Source: Comamonas denitrificans
Lineage (GTDB): Bacteria; Pseudomonadota; Gammaproteobacteria; Burkholderiales; Burkholderiaceae_C
Direction of reading: 5' to 3'
DNA: 40,418 nt
Assembly (NCBI RefSeq): GCF_017368815.1
Contig: NZ_JAFNME010000025.1
Span: forward strand, 1 to 40,418
Shown here: piece after piece, positions 8,872 through 15,867 of the stretch
Layout: every line of letters begins with the position of its first letter
How positions within the stretch are numbered: the first letter of the stretch is position 1
The notes under the pieces: model-generated
Database searches by the model: none
What the model was told of the DNA's origin: nothing
Seen by the model: the letters and a program-made list of their open reading frames with translations, nothing else
Translations under genes and position numbers: made by a program

Positions 8872-10598
8872 TTGCCGCCCCTTGAAAGACGCTTTTTCAT
8901 TCGGCGCAACCAGCTGAGCCAGCGCCATCCCCTGGAGGCATAAATCGCTTGCAGGGTTGTTTGGCTCTGCTGCAACGCCTGCTGGGTGTGCTGCAGTTGG
9001 TGCTGGTTGCATGCCAAGTCTTGCTGGCTCTGCCCCAGCGCCTGTTGGGTCTGCTGCAGCGTGTGTTCGCGCTGCAGCAGCTGGTTTTCTGCGTAGGCGC
9101 GATGCTGCTCTTGGTGGTCCAGCTGCTGGGCAAACCACGCCCCGGCGGCAGCGATACGCTGGGGCGGCAGCTGCGACAGCCATTTCTGCATGACCTGCTC
9201 GCGCCACTGCAGGTGGTGGTGCGCGTGCTGGGCATCACTTTGTAATTGGGAGCGATCGTTGTAGCGGTAGATAGCGCTGCAGCCGGGCACATGCACAAAG
9301 GAGGTGTGCGTGCTGACCTGCAGCCAAAAATCCCAGTCTTCCAGCACGGGCAGGGCTTCATCAAAGCGACAGCCCTGCAGGGCCACCAAACTGCGTGCAA
9401 ATAGCACACTGTGGATAGGAAAAATATTCGTAAAAATCAACCGCTGACTTTGGTAAGGGCGGTCATAGCGCAGCACTTCCTGCCCCTGGGGATTGACCAC
9501 CTGGGTGTCGGTGTGCGCAGCATGCACACCGGCTTGCGATTGCAGGGCGTGCACCAACTTATCAATATGCCCTGGCGCAAAGATGTCGTCGTCGTCCAGA
9601 AAAATGCAGTATTGCCCCTGTGCATGCTCTAGGGCGGCATTGGCAGCCTGTGGGCGTATCAGCGGGCGTTGCAGGGACACCCAGCGCACCCGATGCGGCA
9701 AAGCATCGACCCAGGCCGGGGGCTGCGACTGACCGTGTGCCGCCACCACGATGATTTCCAGCTGCGGATAGTTTTGCGCACACACGCTGGCAATGGCCTG
9801 CTCTAGGCGGGGGTCGCCCATGGTCCGAATGAGCACACTGACCAAGGGCAAGTCCTGCGGCACGATGGCCTGGCCGCGCTGGTGCAGAAACAAGGGGTCG
9901 AGTGCCGGCAACAGCGCCGACCAGCCTTGTTGGGCCAGGGGCAGCCACTGCAGCCCTTCTGCCGCCTGCACCTGGGGCCCCAGGGTGATGGCCCGAAAGT
10001 GGTTCAGCGCAGCAATCCGGCTGCTGTAGGGCTGCACCTCTTCTTGCGAGCCAAAGGCCTGCATGGCCTGGATTTTTTGTGCCTGCACGCTGGTGATGTC
10101 CACCAGATGCGAGCAATGCACCAAGGCCGTGCCCGATTCATAAAAGCACAAATCAACCGCCTGGGGCAGCTGTACCAAGCTCCACAGTGCGGCCAAGGCG
10201 CAGGCTTGGTGATCCGGATGGGGCTCATGCAGCGCAGGCACCAAAAGCACGTCGGCCTGGTGTGCTTGCACGTAGGCGGCGATGCGCTGCTGCAGCTCAG
10301 GGGTGCAGCGCACATCGCGATCGGGCAGTTGCCAAAAATCCAGGGCATAGCCCCCCAGCACAGCGGCGGCGGCCTGGCTTTCTGCCTGGCGCTGGGCACC
10401 CTCCCCCTGGGCTTGGCCCTCGGTCAGCACCACCACCCGGGCCTGTACGCCACGCTGGGCCCACAAAGCCAAAAGCCCTGCACAGCCAAACACCTCATCG
10501 TCGGGATGGGGTGCCAGCAGCACAGGGCGGTGAAATTGCTCTAGGGGAAAAGCTTGCGGGAAGGTCTGCGCCTCAAACACGCGGTCTTGTATGGGCAT
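8868..10598 (-). CDS. PIG-L deacetylase / GT2 glycosyltransferase fusion with coiled-coil tail
   Basis: The protein has 576 residues from ATG 10598, which follows GAGGG at normal spacing and a TATAAT box. Residues about 25-190 are a PIG-L/LmbE metal-dependent N-deacetylase: LLAPHPDDEVFGCAG (zinc ligands H31, D34) and HEPHPDHQA (near 125). Residues about 255-400 are a GT-A family 2 domain: PLVSVLIRTMGDPRLEQAIA, then YCIFLDDDDIFAPGH (metal site near residue 330), and LEDWDFWLQV, the usual acid/base region. The last 90 residues are a Gln/His/Leu heptad tail (LQQTQQALGQSQQDL) ending in a basic, Trp-rich stretch, ASRGWRWLSWLRRMKK, that could touch the membrane. The fusion suggests that one polypeptide deacetylates an N-acetylhexosamine and extends the chain. 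It is the first gene of the polysaccharide operon. Confidence 0.86.
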   Translation of the reverse strand: MPIQDRVFEAQTFPQAFPLEQFHRPVLLAPHPDDEVFGCAGLLALWAQRGVQARVVVLTEGQAQGEGAQRQAESQAAAAVLGGYALDFWQLPDRDVRCTPELQQRIAAYVQAHQADVLLVPALHEPHPDHQACALAALWSLVQLPQAVDLCFYESGTALVHCSHLVDITSVQAQKIQAMQAFGSQEEVQPYSSRIAALNHFRAITLGPQVQAAEGLQWLPLAQQGWSALLPALDPLFLHQRGQAIVPQDLPLVSVLIRTMGDPRLEQAIASVCAQNYPQLEIIVVAAHGQSQPPAWVDALPHRVRWVSLQRPLIRPQAANAALEHAQGQYCIFLDDDDIFAPGHIDKLVHALQSQAGVHAAHTDTQVVNPQGQEVLRYDRPYQSQRLIFTNIFPIHSVLFARSLVALQGCRFDEALPVLEDWDFWLQVSTHTSFVHVPGCSAIYRYNDRSQLQSDAQHAHHHLQWREQVMQKWLSQLPPQRIAAAGAWFAQQLDHQEQHRAYAENQLLQREHTLQQTQQALGQSQQDLACNQHQLQHTQQALQQSQTTLQAIYASRGWRWLSWLRRMKKRLSRGGN

Positions 10599-10623
10599 AG
10601 CTGCCCTCAAATAAAAACCGGCG

Positions 10624-10652
10624 ATTATAGCCAGGGGCGCAAAACCAACCAC
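10624..10652 (-). promoter_or_regulatory. Sigma-70-type promoter of the polysaccharide operon
   Basis: A perfect TATAAT (minus strand, 10629-10624, in GGCTATAATCGCC) stands 25 nt upstream of the PIG-L/GT2 start. The -35 position at 17 nt spacing (10652-10647, GTGGTT) is poor. Predicted transcription would start near 10617 and give a leader of about 20 nt containing the GAGGG ribosome site. Confidence 0.55.
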
Positions 10653-10680
10653 CGGCACAGGCGTGTATCTGCACCGGTGG
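10649..10680 (-). terminator. Possible weak terminator after glyS
   Basis: CCACCGG (10649-10655) and CCGGTGG (10674-10680) form a 7-bp stem 18 nt after the glyS stop. On the minus strand it is followed by TTGGTTTT, a weak U-tract. It overlaps the -35 region of the next operon. Confidence 0.35.
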
Positions 10681-10697
10681 GGTCGGGGTGCATGCGC

Positions 10698-12860
10698 TTA
10701 CCCCGCCAGCCGCGCCAGGTCGGCGACTTGGTTCATGCACTGGTGCAGGCTGGCCAATAGGCCCAGGCGGTTGTTTTTCAGCGCCATATCGTCGGCATTG
10801 ACCATGACGTGCTCAAAGAACGCGTCCACCGGCGCGCGCAGGGCGGCCAGGGTTTGCAGGTGGGCGGTGGTGTCGCCCGCTTGCAGTTGCTGCTGGGCCT
10901 GGGCGGCGATGGTTTGCAGGGCGGCGTACAGGTCTTTTTCAGCGGCTTCGTGCAGCAGGGCGGCATTGACTTGGGGCTGGACTGCCGTTTCAGCTTTTTT
11001 CAGGATGTTGCCCACGCGCTTGTTGGCGGCGGCCAGGGCGGGGGCTTCAGGCAACGCGGCAAAGGCGCGCACTGCTGCCAGGCGCTGGGCCACGTCCGAG
11101 AGGCGCTGCGGGCGCAGGGCCAGCACGGCATCGACTTCTTGGGCGCTGTAGCCTTGCTCGCGCAGGCTGACGGCCAGGCGGTCGTAGAAGAAGTCTTGCA
11201 GGGCGGCGGCCGGGTCTTGGATTTTGTCGCCAAACACCGGTACGGCGCGGGCGATGAGCTGGCCCAGCTCCAGCGGCAGGGCTTTTTCTACCAGCATGCG
11301 GATGATGCCCAGGGCATGGCGGCGCAGCGCAAACGGATCGCGGTCGCCGGTGGGCAGGTTGCCGATGCCGAACATGCCGACCAGGGTTTCCAGCTTGTCG
11401 GCCAGCGCCACGACCAGGCCCACGTTGTCGCGCGGCAGCTGGTCGCCGGCAAAGCGGGGTTTGTAGTGGTCTTCAATGGCGTGGGCGACGGTGTCGGGCA
11501 GGCCATCGTTCAGGGCGTAGTACGCGCCCATGGTGCCTTGCAGCTCGGGGAATTCGCCCACCATGTCGGTGACCAGATCGGTCTTGGCCAGCAAGGCGGC
11601 GTTGTCCACGCAGGTGAGCAGCCATTCTTCGGCCACTTGGCCTTCGTGGCTGCTGAGGCTGGCGTGCTGGGCACCCAGGTTGTCAAACAGCTGCACCGCA
11701 ATGGCTTTGGCAATGGCGCGCACGCGCTCGACGCGCTCGCCCTGGGTGCCCAGTTGGTTGTGGTACACCACTTTGGCCAATTGCGGCACGCGGCTGGCGA
11801 GGGTTTTTTTGCGGTCTTGGTCAAAGAAGAATTTGGCATCGGCCAGGCGCGGGCGCACCACGCGTTCGTTGCCCTGGATGACGGCGCTGGCATCGTGCGG
11901 GGCGATGTTGCTGACGATCAGGAACTGGTGCGTGAGCTTGCCCTGGGCATCGAGCAGGGGGAAGTATTTTTGGTTGGCCTTCATGGTGAGGATGAGGCAT
12001 TCCTGCGGCACGGCCAAAAATTCTTCTTCAAACTGGCAGATGAGCACGTTGGGGCGCTCGACCAGGGCGGTGACTTCGTCCAGCAACGCTTCATCTTCGA
12101 TAGCTACCACCCCGCCACCCACTTTGTCTGCAGCCTGTTTTAACTGCTGAACAATGTCGGCGCGGCGTTCGGCAAAGCTGGCAATCACGGCCCCTTGGTC
12201 ACGCAGCTGCTGGGCGTAGCTGTCCGCGTTGTGCAGCACGACGGGATTGACCGTGGCCTCAAACCGGTGGCCTTGGGTGCTGTTGCCCGCTTGCAGGCCC
12301 AACGCGGAAACGGGCACCACGTCGGCACCATGCAGCGCCACCAAGCCATGGGCGGGGCGCACAAAATGCACGCTGCTCCAGCCGTCTGGCAGCTGGTAGG
12401 TCATGACTTTGGGGATGGGCAGCTTGGCGACGGCTTCATCCAGCGCTTTTTGCAGGCCGGCAGCCAGGCTGGCCCCTTGGGCGGTGCTGGCAAAGTAAAG
12501 CACGTCGGCCTTGCCGTCATGCACGCGCTGCAGGCTGGGCACCACGCTGGCATCGGCCCCCAGGGCGGCGAGTTTTTTGAGCAGGGCGGGTTTGGGTTGG
12601 CCATCGGCCTCCAGGCCCACGGCCACGGGCATGAGCTTTTGCGAGACGGCTTTGTCGGGCGCTTGCGCCAGCACGGCGCTGATGTGCGCCGCCAGGCGGC
12701 GCGGCGAGGCGTAGGCGGTCACGGCCGAGGCGGCGGTGGTCAAGCCCTGCGCGGCCAGCTGGTCGTGCAGCACGCTGGCAAAGGCATCGCCCAATTTTTG
12801 CAGGGCTTTGGGGGGGAGTTCTTCAACGAAGAGTTCAACAAGCAGGTTGGCAGTGGTCAT
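10698..12860 (-). CDS. glyS: Glycyl-tRNA synthetase beta subunit
   Basis: The protein has 720 residues, slightly longer than the usual 690-700. The N-terminus NLLVELFVEELPPKALQKLG is the family signature, and ECLILTMKANQKYFPLLDAQGKL, the FFFDQDRKKTL segment and GDRDPFALRRHALGIIRML (HD-like region) are all present. With GlyQ it forms the bacterial alpha2beta2 enzyme that charges tRNA-Gly; the beta subunit carries the tRNA-binding region. It starts 60 nt after the glyQ stop, across a small palindrome, and has no clear Shine-Dalgarno sequence. In many betaproteobacteria glyS is followed by gmhB and plsC, but here it is followed by the polysaccharide operon. Confidence 0.97.
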   Translation of the reverse strand: MTTANLLVELFVEELPPKALQKLGDAFASVLHDQLAAQGLTTAASAVTAYASPRRLAAHISAVLAQAPDKAVSQKLMPVAVGLEADGQPKPALLKKLAALGADASVVPSLQRVHDGKADVLYFASTAQGASLAAGLQKALDEAVAKLPIPKVMTYQLPDGWSSVHFVRPAHGLVALHGADVVPVSALGLQAGNSTQGHRFEATVNPVVLHNADSYAQQLRDQGAVIASFAERRADIVQQLKQAADKVGGGVVAIEDEALLDEVTALVERPNVLICQFEEEFLAVPQECLILTMKANQKYFPLLDAQGKLTHQFLIVSNIAPHDASAVIQGNERVVRPRLADAKFFFDQDRKKTLASRVPQLAKVVYHNQLGTQGERVERVRAIAKAIAVQLFDNLGAQHASLSSHEGQVAEEWLLTCVDNAALLAKTDLVTDMVGEFPELQGTMGAYYALNDGLPDTVAHAIEDHYKPRFAGDQLPRDNVGLVVALADKLETLVGMFGIGNLPTGDRDPFALRRHALGIIRMLVEKALPLELGQLIARAVPVFGDKIQDPAAALQDFFYDRLAVSLREQGYSAQEVDAVLALRPQRLSDVAQRLAAVRAFAALPEAPALAAANKRVGNILKKAETAVQPQVNAALLHEAAEKDLYAALQTIAAQAQQQLQAGDTTAHLQTLAALRAPVDAFFEHVMVNADDMALKNNRLGLLASLHQCMNQVADLARLAG

Positions 12861-12870
12861 AATAATTTAG

Positions 12871-12900
12871 GAGCTACTCGCGCTTACTGGGTAAGCGTTA
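12871..12900. repeat. Small intergenic palindrome (AGCTACT/CGCTTAC family)
   Basis: GAGCTACTCG is followed by a perfect 7-bp hairpin, CGCTTAC (12881-12887), TGG, GTAAGCG (12891-12897), in the glyQ-glyS gap. Together with 17458-17484, 26381-26403 and 32261-32335 it looks like one scattered family of CGCTT/AAGCG palindromes flanked by AGCT(G/A)C sequences. Confidence 0.55.
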
Positions 12901-12920
12901 GATGGCAAATTTGTTTAAAA

Positions 12921-13871
12921 TTAAGCGGCTTTTTTTTGTTTTTCTGCGGCTTTGGCCAGTTCGGCCAGCACTTCGTCGGCGTGCTGCTTGGGGGCCATGG
13001 GAAAGCCCAGGCGGGCGCGGCTGTCCAGGTAGCTTTTGCCCACGGCGCGGGCCAAGTTGCGGATGCGGCCAATGTAGGCGGCGCGCTCGGTCACGCTGAT
13101 GGCGCCGCGTGCGTCCAGCAGGTTGAAGGTGTGGCCGGCCTTGAGCACTTGCTCGTAGGCGGGCAGGGCCAGCTCGGCGGCAATCAGCTGGTTGGCGGTC
13201 TGTTCGTGCGCGGTGAAGGCGGTGAACAGAAAATCGACGTTGGAGTGCTCGAAGTTGTAGGTCGATTGCTCCACCTCGTTTTGGTGGTACACGTCGCCAT
13301 AGGTCAGCTTGGATCCATCCGGCCCTTCGGTCCAGGTCAGGTTGTACACGTTGTCCACGCCCTGCAAATACATGGCAAGGCGCTCCAGGCCGTAGGTGAT
13401 TTCGCCGGTGGCGGGCTTGCAGTCGATGCCGGCCACTTGCTGGAAGTAGGTGAACTGGGTCACTTCCATGCCGTTCAACCACACCTCCCAGCCCAGGCCC
13501 CACGCGCCCAGGGTGGGGTTTTCCCAATCGTCCTCGACAAAGCGGATGTCGTTCTTCTTCAGGTCAAAGCCCAGGGCTTCCAGGCTGCCCAGGTACAGCT
13601 CCAGGATGTTGGCCGGGGCGGGCTTCAACACCACCTGGTATTGGTAGTAGTGCTGCAGGCGGTTGGGGTTGTCGCCGTAGCGGCCATCTTTGGGGCGGCG
13701 GCTGGGTTGCACGTAGGCGGCCTTCCAAGGCTCGGGGCCGATGGCCCGCAGGAAGGTGGCGGTGTGGCTGGTGCCAGCGCCCACTTCCATGTCATAGGGT
13801 TGCAGCAGGGCGCAGCCCTGGTTGGCCCAGTAGGTCTGCAGTTTCAAAATAATGTCTTGGAAGGTGAGCAT
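12921..13871 (-). CDS. glyQ: Glycyl-tRNA synthetase alpha subunit
   Basis: The protein has 316 residues; the family usually has about 290-310. It opens with [20 protein letters not shown] and has the class II motifs [19 protein letters not shown] and [20 protein letters not shown], then [17 protein letters not shown]. This subunit holds the catalytic site that activates glycine. It is the first gene of glyQ-glyS and diverges from the SPFH gene. The C-terminal Lys/Ala-rich tail ([10 protein letters not shown]) is ordinary for the lineage. No convincing -10/-35 pair was found in front of it. Confidence 0.97.
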   Translation of the reverse strand: MLTFQDIILKLQTYWANQGCALLQPYDMEVGAGTSHTATFLRAIGPEPWKAAYVQPSRRPKDGRYGDNPNRLQHYYQYQVVLKPAPANILELYLGSLEALGFDLKKNDIRFVEDDWENPTLGAWGLGWEVWLNGMEVTQFTYFQQVAGIDCKPATGEITYGLERLAMYLQGVDNVYNLTWTEGPDGSKLTYGDVYHQNEVEQSTYNFEHSNVDFLFTAFTAHEQTANQLIAAELALPAYEQVLKAGHTFNLLDARGAISVTERAAYIGRIRNLARAVGKSYLDSRARLGFPMAPKQHADEVLAELAKAAEKQKKAA

Positions 13872-13948
13872 GGCCGTTGTCGCTTGGGTCTAGGTTTATT
13901 CTCTGGCGCGGTCGGCAAAAAAGTGCGTCCGCAAAGCAAAAGGGCCTG

Positions 13949-13977
13949 ATTTTAGGCCCGCTGCGCCCTTCTACAAT
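13949..13977 (+). promoter_or_regulatory. Probable promoter of the SPFH-HTH gene
   Basis: TACAAT (13972-13977, in TTCTACAATGCC) is a good -10 box 29 nt before ATG 14006. The -35 region around 13949-13954 (ATTTTA) is poor and lies within a small inverted repeat, GGGCCT/AGGCCC (13942-13947 and 13953-13958, 5-nt loop). Confidence 0.45.
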
Positions 13978-14005
13978 GCCCCACCGTTATTAAGGAGCTG
14001 TGCCC

Positions 14006-15088
14006 ATGAATATCCTGAACATCATCAAAAGCCAATTGATTGAAGTGATCGAGTGGACGGACGACTCGCGCGACACCCTGTCCTACCGCTGGCCCGATGA
14101 GGACAAGGAGATCAAAAACGGTGCCCAGCTCATCGTGCGCGAGTCGCAGCAGGTGCAGTTTGTCGCTGCGGGCCAGTACGCCGACCTGTTCGGCCCGGGC
14201 AAGCACACGCTCTCGACCGAGAACATTCCGGTGCTATCGACCATTTACGGCTGGAAGTACGGCTTTCAGTCGCCCTTCAAGTGCGATGTGTACTACATCA
14301 ACACGCGCCTGTTCACGGGCAACAAATGGGGCACGGCCAACCCGGTGACGGTGCGCGACCCCGACTTTGGCGTGGTGCGCATTCGCGCCTTTGGCACGTA
14401 CGACTTTCGCATCGTGCAGCCGGCGCTGTTCCTGAAAGAAGTGGCGGGCACCGACCAAAACTTTCGCCTGGATGAGTTCGCCGACACCATGCGCTCGCGC
14501 ATCGTGAGTATTTTTAGCGAGGCGCTGGCCAAGGCCAAAATCCCGGTGCTGGACGTGGCCACGCGCTACAGCGATCTGGGCGAGGCGCTGGTGCAGGTCA
14601 TCAACCCGGCGGTGGTGGATAAATACGGGCTGGAAATCACCAGCTTCATTCTGGAAAACGTCTCGGTGCCGGCCGAGGTGGAGCAAGCGATTGACAAGCG
14701 CTCCAGCATGACCGCCATTGGCAACCTGAACGATTACGTGAAATACCAGATGGGCCAGGCCATGGCCAATGGCGGTGACAGCGCCGCCACCCTGCCCGCC
14801 AGCATGGCCATGGGCTTTGGCATGGCGCAAGAGATGATGAAGCAAATGCAGCAACCGGCCCCGGCCGCCAGCGGCTTTCTGCCCGGTGCGGCGGCACCAA
14901 CACCAACCACCGCACCTGCTGCGGCCCCGGTGTTGCAGGTGTACACCCCCGAGCAAGCGGCCCAGTTGCTGGGCGTGGAGGTGGCCGATGTGCTGGCCGA
15001 GCTGGAAGCGGGAAACCTAAAAGGCAGAAAAATAGGAAGCGCTTGGCGCATTGCACAAGCGGCTTTGGATGAGTTTTTAGCCGGATAA
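14006..15088 (+). CDS. SPFH-domain protein with C-terminal excisionase-type HTH
   Basis: The protein has 360 residues. ATG 14006 is chosen over GTG 14000 because AGGAG (13993-13997) is 8 nt from the ATG but only 2 nt from the GTG. Residues about 1-260 match the COG4260-type SPFH/virion-core-like family: SQLIEVIEWTDDSRDTLSYR, then TIYGWKYGFQSPFKCDVYYI, and FLKEVAGTDQNFRLDEFADT. An Ala/Pro linker (about 285-310) follows. Residues 313-359 (YTPEQAAQLLGVEVADVLAE, then IGSAWRIAQAALDEFL) are a clear excisionase/MerR-like helix-turn-helix of the PF12728 kind. Relatives such as YdjI end in a zinc ribbon at this place. There is no signal peptide. A scaffold that binds DNA or protein is an inference; the substrate is unknown. 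Confidence 0.85.
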   Translation: MNILNIIKSQLIEVIEWTDDSRDTLSYRWPDEDKEIKNGAQLIVRESQQVQFVAAGQYADLFGPGKHTLSTENIPVLSTIYGWKYGFQSPFKCDVYYINTRLFTGNKWGTANPVTVRDPDFGVVRIRAFGTYDFRIVQPALFLKEVAGTDQNFRLDEFADTMRSRIVSIFSEALAKAKIPVLDVATRYSDLGEALVQVINPAVVDKYGLEITSFILENVSVPAEVEQAIDKRSSMTAIGNLNDYVKYQMGQAMANGGDSAATLPASMAMGFGMAQEMMKQMQQPAPAASGFLPGAAAPTPTTAPAAAPVLQVYTPEQAAQLLGVEVADVLAELEAGNLKGRKIGSAWRIAQAALDEFLAG

Positions 15089-15092
15089 CGTT

Positions 15093-15121
15093 AAAAGAGC
15101 TGCGGTTGCAGCTCTTTTTTT
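15093..15121. terminator. Bidirectional Rho-independent terminator
   Basis: GAGCTGC (15097-15103), loop GGTT, GCAGCTC (15108-15114), then seven T. AAAA in front gives a shorter U-tract on the other strand. It lies between the convergent SPFH and OsmC genes and can serve both. Confidence 0.9.
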
Positions 15122-15128
15122 ATGCGCT

Positions 15129-15575
15129 TTATTCCCCCACCGTAAAGCTGGTGGTGATTTCGGCGGTTTTGCCCAGCATGATGCTGGCCGAACAATACTT
15201 CTCGTGCGACAGGGCAATGGCCCGCTCCACCGCCGCTGCGGGCAGGCCCTGGCCCGTGACGGTGAAGTGCAGATTGATCTTGGTGAACACCTTGGGCTCA
15301 ACCTCGGCGCGCTCGGCCTGAATCTCCACCGTGCAGCCGCGCACCGCATGGCGGCCGCGCTTCAAGATCAGCACCACGTCGTACGCGGTGCAGCCGCCCA
15401 TGCCCGCCAGCAGCAGCTCCATGGGCCGCGCGGCCAGGTTTTGGCCACCGTTGGTGGGGGTGCGCTCATCGGGCGCACCATCCATATTCACGATATGGCC
15501 GCTGCCGGTTTCGGCAACAAAGCCCATGTGGGAGCGGGTTCCGCTGGCACCCGTCCAGCTGACTGTGCATTTCAT
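15129..15575 (-). CDS. OsmC-family peroxiredoxin-like protein
   Basis: The protein has 148 residues. ATG 15575 (MKCTVSWTG) follows AAGGAAA at good spacing; a frame 14 codons longer would cross that ribosome site. Family features are GGQNLAARPMELLLAGMGGC with C62, the DVVLILKKxR-like helix (DVVLILKRGR), and EKYCSASIML with C128, the two redox cysteines of OsmC/Ohr folds. Closest in character are YhfA-like proteins rather than Ohr. It would reduce organic hydroperoxides in the cytoplasm, or act on another thiol-reactive substrate. It shares a divergent control region with the small RNA candidate on the plus strand. Confidence 0.88.
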   Translation of the reverse strand: MKCTVSWTGASGTRSHMGFVAETGSGHIVNMDGAPDERTPTNGGQNLAARPMELLLAGMGGCTAYDVVLILKRGRHAVRGCTVEIQAERAEVEPKVFTKINLHFTVTGQGLPAAAVERAIALSHEKYCSASIMLGKTAEITTSFTVGE

Positions 15576-15611
15576 GCAATTTCCTTGTGAATTAAATTTG
15601 CGGGGGGTTTG

Positions 15612-15640
15612 TTGCAATGCAGCAAAAATCTACATACAAT
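15612..15640 (+). promoter_or_regulatory. Sigma-70 promoter of an orphan small RNA
   Basis: TTGCAA (15612-15617), a 17-nt spacer and TACAAT (15635-15640). No open reading frame with a ribosome site follows before the terminator at 15701-15730. Predicted start is near 15647. Confidence 0.72.
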
Positions 15641-15646
15641 CCCTAT

Positions 15647-15730
15647 ATCGCGACTTTATCGCACCTGTTGTCTCCTCCACCCTCCAAAGGTGGATTCCAA
15701 CCCTAGGCCTTACCGCCTAGGGTTTTTTTT
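15647..15730 (+). ncRNA. Candidate small RNA of about 84 nt with CUCC loops
   Basis: A promoter at 15612-15640 and a strong terminator frame this segment. Three hairpins are visible. Hairpin 1 is GCGA (15650-15653)/TCGC (15659-15662). Hairpin 2 is TCCACC (15676-15681)/GGTGGA (15689-15694) with the loop CTCCAAA. Hairpin 3 is CCCTAGGC (15701-15708)/GCCTAGGG (15715-15722) followed by eight T. Between hairpins 1 and 2 the single strand carries GTCTCCTCC. CUCC thus occurs three times (15672, 15675, 15682), which can pair with Shine-Dalgarno sequences. Size, layout and lineage recall the Burkholderiales small RNAs grouped in Rfam as Betaproteobacteria toxic small RNA, but I could not compare sequences. 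It might instead be an attenuated leader of ilvA. Confidence 0.7.
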
Positions 15731-15867
15731 CGTCCACTCACAGCGGCCTGTCCATAGAAGCGGCGATGCCCGGCTTCGTGCTGCACTGCCGCCAAGGGGT
15801 TGCGCAGTGCCTATGATGTTCGATTTTGCGGCACCGGCACCGGCCCGCCCCCGTAGCTTCAATTTTT

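Noticed and set aside
12195-13949. Long plus-strand frame (584 codons) over glyQ and the start of glyS
   Set aside because: It is the mirror of real minus-strand genes in GC-rich DNA; its Gly/His/Val-rich translation has no domains, and it spans a gene boundary.
13942-13958. GGGCCT/AGGCCC inverted repeat before the SPFH gene as a terminator
   Set aside because: It lies in a divergent promoter region with no gene transcribed into it from either side; 6 bp with only four T on one strand is too weak.
15085-15130. Small RNA gene at the terminator between the SPFH and osmC genes
   Set aside because: No separate promoter precedes it; it is explained as a shared terminator of convergent genes.
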